Shown here piece by piece: positions 59,170 to 64,000 of a stretch of DNA of 64,000 bases; the stretch's first letter is position 1; every line of letters begins with the position of its first letter. The stretch is taken from NCBI GenBank assembly GCA_036570425.1, contig DATCYF010000009.1, positions 166,542-230,541 of the forward strand, in the 5' to 3' direction. The translations under genes and the position numbers were made by a program. The stretch is from Rhizorhapis sp036570425 (lineage in GTDB: Bacteria; Pseudomonadota; Alphaproteobacteria; Sphingomonadales; Sphingomonadaceae). The notes below the pieces were generated by a model. That model was not told the DNA's origin. It saw only the letters and a program-made list of their open reading frames with translations, and searched no databases.

Positions 59170-62100
59170 ATGCCTCATGCCCCCTTTGTCCCACTTCGTG
59201 TCTTTTCGTCCTACACCATGCTCGAAGGAGCGATTGAGCCGAAGGCTATTGCAAAACACGCCCGAAATCTGGGCTTTCCGGCAGCGGCGCTCACTGACCG
59301 CAATGGCCTGTACGCCGCCATGGCTTTTTCCGATGCCTGCAAGAGCGAGGGGGTGCAGCCCATCATTGGTTCAATGCTGTGTGTTGCGCGGCCGGGGCGA
59401 CCCGACGGCACTCGCCCGGTCTATGATTGGCTCGCTCTTTATGCCCAGGATGCAAAGGGCTATGACAATCTTTGTGCGCTGGTGTCCATGGCTCATCTTG
59501 ATCGCCCTATTGAGGAACAGGCGCATGTTGTATTCGACGTGCTGGAAGGTCGCACTGACGGTCTGATAGCATTGTCGGCAGGCGGCGAGGGCGCTCTGGC
59601 CCGACTGTTCGCAGAGGATCAACCGGAAGCCGCGCGAGCCTATGCAAACCGGCTTCAAAGACTGTTCCCTGGCAGGTTTTATATCGAGATCGTCCGCCGT
59701 CTGGAGCCGCTTGAAGAGAAGGCGGAACCGCATCTACTTGATCTCGCCTACGATCAAGATATTCCAATCGTGGCCACCAACCCCTGTTGCTACGCGGAGC
59801 CGCATTTCCATTCCGCTCACGACACGATGTTATGCATCGCGCAATCATCTTACGTCGATAGTGACGACCGGGTAAAAAGTTCGCCTGATGCCTGGATGAA
59901 GCCAGGTGATGAAATGCGGCGTTTGTTCGAAGATTTACCAGAAGCGCTAGCCAACACGCTGGTTGTGGCGCAGCGTTGCGCCGTCATGGCGCCCAAGCGC
60001 AAACCCATCCTCCCCAGCCTTGCCGGCGATCGGGAAGGGGAGGAACGGCAGCTTCGCGCTGATGCGATTGCCGGTCTCGAAAAACGGCTGACGAAGCTCA
60101 ATATCAAGGATGAGGAAGAGCGAAAGACCTATTTCGACCGGCTGGATTTCGAACTCGACATCATCATTCAGATGGGCTTTCCCGGTTATTTCCTCATCGT
60201 TGCTGACTTCATCAAATGGGCAAAGGACAATGATATTCCTGTGGGCCCGGGCCGCGGGTCGGGCGCGGGCTCGGTAGTTGCCTGGGCGCTCACCATCACC
60301 GATCTCGACCCGCTCGCTTTGGGTCTGCTTTTCGAGCGCTTCCTTAATCCGGAACGCGTGTCGATGCCCGATTTCGATATCGACTTCTGCGAAACCCGGC
60401 GCGGAGAAGTCATCCGGTACGTACAGAACAAATATGGTTCGGATCATGTGGCTCAGATCATTACCTTCGGAAAGTTGAAGGCGCGGGCGGTGTTAAAAGA
60501 CACCGGCCGCGTGTTGCAGATGAGCTATGGTCAGGTCGACCGGTTGGCAAAGCTCGTCCCAAATCACCCGACCGATCCCTGGACTCTGGAGCGCGCCATG
60601 AATGGCGTGATGGAACTGGAGCAGGAATATGACCGCGACCCGCAGGTCAAACGTCTGATCGATCTTGCCCGAAAGTTAGAGGGCCTCCCCCGCCATAGCT
60701 CCACGCATGCGGCAGGCGTAGTCATCGGCGACCGCCCACTGTCTCACCTGGTGCCACTCTATCGCGACCCACGCTCCGATATGCCCGTCACTCAGTTCGA
60801 CATGAAATATGTTGAAGGGGCAGGATTGGTAAAGTTTGATTTTCTGGGTCTCAAGACCCTTTCGGTACTTCAGAAAGCCGTGAAGCTGTTGAAGAAACGT
60901 GGCGTCGATGTCGATCTCGATCTGCTCAAATGGGACGATAGGGCGGTATACGACCTTCTGAAACGGGGCGACACGGTCGGCGTGTTCCAGTTGGAATCGG
61001 AAGGAATGCGCAAGACGCTGGCTCAGGTAAAGCCAACAAACTTTGGTGACATTATCGCGCTGGTCTCCCTCTACCGTCCTGGACCGATGGACAACATTCC
61101 GATGTTTGGCCGTCGTAAAAATGGAACGGAAGCCATTGAATATCCACATGAATTGCTGTCCGGTATTCTTTCGGAAACCTATGGCATTTTCGTCTATCAG
61201 GAACAGGTGATGCAGGCCGCGCAGATTCTGGCCGGCTATTCTCTGGGCGATGCTGACCTTCTACGCCGAGCCATGGGCAAGAAGATCAAGTCAGAGATGG
61301 ATGCCCAGCGGGAGCGTTTCGTGAAGGGCTGCGCTGAACAGAGCAATATACCGGCAGCCAAAGCGAATGAATTATTCGACTTGATCGACAAATTTGCGGG
61401 CTATGGATTCAACAAGTCGCATGCGGCCGCCTATGCATTGCTCGCATACCAGACCGCCTGGTTAAAGGCGCATTATCCTGCGGAATTCTATGCCGCCTCT
61501 ATGTGTTTTGATATGCACCAGACGGATAAGCTCTGTATCTTTGTCGATGACATGCGGCGAATGGGGATCACTTGTCTTCCGCCCTGCATTAATGCGAGCG
61601 AAGCCGAATTTTCGGTCGAACCACACGAGGATGCCCATGCAGTGCGCTATGCCTTGGGTGGTTTGAAGGGGGTGGGGGAAAAAGCAATGGAAATCCTTGT
61701 TGTCGAGCGGGATGGACAAGGTTCCTTCCAAAGTCTCGATGACTTTGCCAATCGCGTTGAACCCCGGCTGCTAAACCGGCGACAACTCGAAAGCCTGGCG
61801 GCGGGCGGGGCATTCGATAGCATCAATCCCGATCGGGCGGGCGTCCACGCTGCGGCAGAGATCATGCTCGCCGTTGCTGCCAGCGCTGCAGACGCACGCA
61901 ACAGCGGGCAGGGTGGTTTGTTCGGCCTCGACGAAGTGAAGCAGCCCGACATCCAAATTCCTGCTGGTGTTCATTGGTCGCTTGCAGAGCGGATGGCACA
62001 GGAAAAGGAGGCCTTTGGATTCTATTTCTCGGCCCATCCCGTAGATCGTTTTCGTCATATCGCCGATGCGAATGGGGCGAAAAGTTTCGGTCTTATTTGC

Positions 62101-62649
62101 AGCCAACCGGCAAATGACGATGGCGGCCGAAGCCAGGCCATTATGGCTGCACTTGTCGAAGATGTGCGGTGGCGGGACACCAAACGGGGTAAACGCTATG
62201 TTTCTGCTACACTTTCCGACAACAGCGGTCAGTTTCAGGCAAGTTGCTTTGATGAGGATATCTGCAAGCAAATCGAAGAATTGGGAAATGACGGTGATTG
62301 TGGCCTGTTAACCGTCGAGCTGGAGCGTCAACCAGGGGAGGATATGCCTCGCGTAACCATCCGGAATATCCAATCTTTTTCTTTCCTTTCCAACAGTTCC
62401 CGTCTTGTCCTTCAGATTGATGTTCAACATGCGAGTGCGGTTAAAGCGATTGCGGAAATTCTTTTACAAGCGAAAGGCGGCCGCTGCGAAGTCCTGCTGC
62501 GCGGCAGGCTGCAAGATGGCAAGGTTGTCAAGGTCCGGTTGGGGAGAGACTTTGCAGTTGATGCGGAACTTGCCGCTCGCGTTGGCGCAGTCCCGGCGAT
62601 CATTCATCATGAATTGAAAGCTGCAGAACCCCTACGGCTCGTCTCCTGA
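59170..62649 (+). CDS. dnaE: DNA polymerase III subunit alpha
   Basis: 1159 residues, full length for DnaE1. The PHP domain covers about 1-280 (PFVPLRVFSSYTMLEGAIEP). The polymerase domain follows with GPGRGSGAGSVVAWALTI and the catalytic acid pair in MPDFDIDFCETRRGEV, then the KSHAAAYALLAYQTAWLKAH region, a beta-binding stretch and a C-terminal OB fold. It is the replicative polymerase. A gap of 88 bases follows holB. The stop is about 50 bases from the left end of an IS element. Confidence 0.97.
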   Translation: MPHAPFVPLRVFSSYTMLEGAIEPKAIAKHARNLGFPAAALTDRNGLYAAMAFSDACKSEGVQPIIGSMLCVARPGRPDGTRPVYDWLALYAQDAKGYDNLCALVSMAHLDRPIEEQAHVVFDVLEGRTDGLIALSAGGEGALARLFAEDQPEAARAYANRLQRLFPGRFYIEIVRRLEPLEEKAEPHLLDLAYDQDIPIVATNPCCYAEPHFHSAHDTMLCIAQSSYVDSDDRVKSSPDAWMKPGDEMRRLFEDLPEALANTLVVAQRCAVMAPKRKPILPSLAGDREGEERQLRADAIAGLEKRLTKLNIKDEEERKTYFDRLDFELDIIIQMGFPGYFLIVADFIKWAKDNDIPVGPGRGSGAGSVVAWALTITDLDPLALGLLFERFLNPERVSMPDFDIDFCETRRGEVIRYVQNKYGSDHVAQIITFGKLKARAVLKDTGRVLQMSYGQVDRLAKLVPNHPTDPWTLERAMNGVMELEQEYDRDPQVKRLIDLARKLEGLPRHSSTHAAGVVIGDRPLSHLVPLYRDPRSDMPVTQFDMKYVEGAGLVKFDFLGLKTLSVLQKAVKLLKKRGVDVDLDLLKWDDRAVYDLLKRGDTVGVFQLESEGMRKTLAQVKPTNFGDIIALVSLYRPGPMDNIPMFGRRKNGTEAIEYPHELLSGILSETYGIFVYQEQVMQAAQILAGYSLGDADLLRRAMGKKIKSEMDAQRERFVKGCAEQSNIPAAKANELFDLIDKFAGYGFNKSHAAAYALLAYQTAWLKAHYPAEFYAASMCFDMHQTDKLCIFVDDMRRMGITCLPPCINASEAEFSVEPHEDAHAVRYALGGLKGVGEKAMEILVVERDGQGSFQSLDDFANRVEPRLLNRRQLESLAAGGAFDSINPDRAGVHAAAEIMLAVAASAADARNSGQGGLFGLDEVKQPDIQIPAGVHWSLAERMAQEKEAFGFYFSAHPVDRFRHIADANGAKSFGLICSQPANDDGGRSQAIMAALVEDVRWRDTKRGKRYVSATLSDNSGQFQASCFDEDICKQIEELGNDGDCGLLTVELERQPGEDMPRVTIRNIQSFSFLSNSSRLVLQIDVQHASAVKAIAEILLQAKGGRCEVLLRGRLQDGKVVKVRLGRDFAVDAELAARVGAVPAIIHHELKAAEPLRLVS

Positions 62650-62740
62650 GAGAGAGGCTTGGAGAAATCGCCGGAGGAGTTCCATCTGGCATTGCGATTT
62701 CGATTTGAAGTGCGACTTCCGTTTGCTTGCATAACACTTC

Positions 62741-62770
62741 AGCCGGGGGTGGGCGAGCCCACCCCCGGCT
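62741..62770. terminator. Perfect long hairpin inside the IS, after the transposase
   Basis: AGCCGGGGGTGGG pairs with CCCACCCCCGGCT around CGAG. It lies between dnaE and the transposase end, without a T-run on either strand. It could block read-through into or out of the element. Confidence 0.55.
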
Positions 62771-62778
62771 GATCAAAA

Positions 62779-63777
62779 TTATCCAGCCTGGAGTAGGGCG
62801 ATCTGCTCTCCCAGAACTTCGTACGGCGTTCGGTAGTCGAGGCATTTGCGAGGTGTATTATTGATCTTGTCGACCAACGCCTGAAGCTCTTTATCCGACA
62901 CAAGCGCTATGTCGGTATCAAGCGGCAGGAAGCGCCGTATCCGCCCATTGTTATTTTCGACGCTGCCCTTCTGCCATGGGGCTGACGGCATGCAGAAATA
63001 ACTGGCCATGCCGAGCTTCTCTCGCAGGATCAGAAAAGCCGCAAATTCTGTCCCAGGGTCGAAGGTGATGCTTTGCCGGAGGGAAGGGGGCAAGATTCTC
63101 AACTGCCTGTCGATGCCAGCCATGACACCGGCCGAATGGCGGGCTCGGATTACGAGCCAGGATCGTAAATCGGCTGCACCGTTCGACCAGCGATGTCAGG
63201 TTCGCTTTGCCAAATTCCTGTCTGAAGGCCAGTAGATCGCCTTCCCAATGCCCAAAGCTGCTGCGATGGCCGATTTCAGCGGGCCGAGCCTTGATTGTGT
63301 TGGCCATCGGGATATGTACGCCGCGCGGCTTCCGGGCATAGCGCTGTCGACGCGATCGACGGGCGCAAGGCAGATGGCGCCAAAGCCCTTGGCTACGGCC
63401 TTCGCCATAGACATATTGATAGATGGTCTCGTGGCAAATCGAGAGACCAGCCAGGCGATGGCGACGAACGTATCCAGCTATCTGTTCGGGCGACCAGGCG
63501 GCCGCCAAACGGTCCGCGATGTATCTCGCCAACTGGGGATTGCGAGCGACTTTCGCGCCACGCACCCGGCGACCCATAGCTTTGTCCTGCGCGACTGTTG
63601 GAAAATAGCCACGGAATTGTGGGTGCTCATCCAGATGCCGGTTGCGTTTGAGTTCCCGATAGATCGTCGATGGATGGCGGTTCAGTTCCATCGCAACCTG
63701 TTTGACGCTGCGGCCGGTCTGCACCAGCCAGTAAACTGTTCGACGTTCATCCAGTCCAAATGCCGATATCCGCGCAT
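62779..63777 (-). pseudogene. IS30 transposase with two compensating frameshifts
   Basis: The natural start is the ATG at 63777 (MRGYRHL). Near 63751-63757 one base is missing (GGACTGG for GGACCTGG), so the main body (DERRTVYWLVQTGRSVKQVA, HTH-like) is read in a shifted frame. Near 63139-63143 one extra C restores the first frame, giving AGIDRQLRILPPSL to LGEQIALLQAG. The first DDE Asp (GHWEGDLLAF) lies in the middle frame, the second Asp (ITFDPGTEFA) and the Glu (KGSVENNNGRIR) in the last. The full protein would be about 330 residues, normal for IS30, but cannot be made without frame changes. Confidence 0.8.
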
Positions 63778-63867
63778 CGCATGCCTTCCTTGAAGAGAGG
63801 AAACCCCACAAAAATCCAAGGAATTCGCACTTCAGTCTAGAATCCACCCAAGCCTCTCCATGTTCCT

Positions 63868-63911
63868 GCCATTTAGAGAAGTCACAATCTGCGCCATTTA
63901 GAAATGTCACA
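63868..63911. repeat. Two 19-bp direct repeats, possible end of a second mobile element
   Basis: GCCATTTAGAGAAGTCACA (63868-63886) and GCCATTTAGAAATGTCACA (63893-63911) match at 17 of 19 bases and begin 25 bases apart. This layout resembles the multiple terminal repeats of IS21-type elements, but no transposase is in the window to confirm it. The rest to 64000 holds no recognisable gene. Confidence 0.45.
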
Positions 63912-64000
63912 CCTCGAGGACAGCAGGGGCTGCGTGGAGCCCTCACCACAGCGCAGCGCAGACCCTGCTGAGGCGCTAAGCTGGAGGGAGGGACGTCGAT

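Larger units (their letters stand above)
62696..63844 (-). mobile_element. IS30-family insertion sequence
   Basis: About 1.15 kb. Imperfect 25-base inverted repeats sit at 62696-62720 and 63820-63844, sharing GATT at the outside and TGAAGTGCGA-n-TTCC inside. One transposase gene fills the middle on the minus strand. A further 11-base inverted match, GAGAGGCTTGG, lies just outside (62652-62662 and 63848-63858), so the ends may extend there. No target duplication is obvious in either case. It lies between dnaE and a second repeat region. Confidence 0.8.

Noticed and set aside
1..64000. CRISPR arrays, prophage genes, rRNA or toxin-antitoxin pairs
   Set aside because: None seen on reading; repeats present are only pairs, and no phage structural or cas genes occur.

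Overview
The window is a piece of an alphaproteobacterial chromosome, most likely from a sphingomonad (Sphingobium/Novosphingobium/Sphingomonas type). The reasons are gene content and order (radA-cvpA-NifU-like-kefB-DUF423, aroK-aroB, xerD-accA, metZ-apaG, dac-tmk-holB-dnaE), the protein sequence style, the moderately high GC, and two sites that match the alphaproteobacterial general-stress sigma (EcfG) consensus exactly. Almost everything is core chromosome. Only the last ~1.3 kb (an IS30-type element and repeats of a second element) and perhaps one HEPN-like gene next to a tRNA-Ser look accessory. No CRISPR array, rRNA, prophage or known defence locus was seen.

Layout. 1-5.2 kb: a sulfur-type locus on the minus strand (Rrf2 regulator, a frameshifted RBBP9-like hydrolase, the start of a sulfate-binding protein), a 54-codon micro-ORF with a strong terminator, a Na+/H+ antiporter and a dodecin. 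5.3-14.2 kb: GST, alaS, a glycosyltransferase and 2-hydroxyacid dehydrogenase pair, an SH3 protein, a large patatin-like lipase and an EEP-family phosphodiesterase. 14.4-18.9 kb: radA, cvpA, a NifU-like scaffold, a KefB-type antiporter and DUF423, tightly packed. 18.9-24.5 kb: aroK-aroB on the minus strand, then a small membrane protein, a 608-residue secreted protein of unknown function, xerD and accA. 24.5-29.4 kb: two orphan Flp pilins, mutT, a BioC-like methyltransferase divergent from comF, then grxC, a nitrilase-family amidase, DUF1178, a tRNA-Arg(CCT) and a small hydrophilic protein.

29.6-39.5 kb: a thiolase/SDR/enoyl-CoA hydratase set for acyl-CoA breakdown, a one-span membrane protein behind an EcfG-type promoter, an SLC13/TrkA-C permease, glpD, rnr and a UspA protein. 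39.6-46.4 kb: pdhC-lpdA, a MAPEG protein, then leuB-metZ-apaG-lysR. 46.4-50.5 kb: parE, then an EcfG-type promoter ahead of a proline-rich lipoprotein and an L,D-transpeptidase. 50.6-54.2 kb: a fused Nudix-DUF47 protein with a Pit phosphate transporter, a small basic protein, a HEPN-like protein and tRNA-Ser(TGA). 54.4-62.6 kb: a cell-wall block (mltB, rlpA, dac) running into a replication block (tmk, holB, dnaE). 62.7-64.0 kb: an IS30-type element whose transposase carries two opposite frameshifts, then direct repeats resembling the end of another element.

The points most worth a second look are the Nudix-DUF47 fusion beside Pit (with no ordinary start codon in its expected place), the stress-promoter sites at 32.56 and 48.52 kb (one almost abutting an ATG), the micro-ORF plus terminator at 2.4-2.6 kb, the unexplained small-membrane/secreted-protein pair before xerD, and the two damaged genes (RBBP9-like hydrolase and IS30 transposase). 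All calls are from reading the sequence; no database search was possible.
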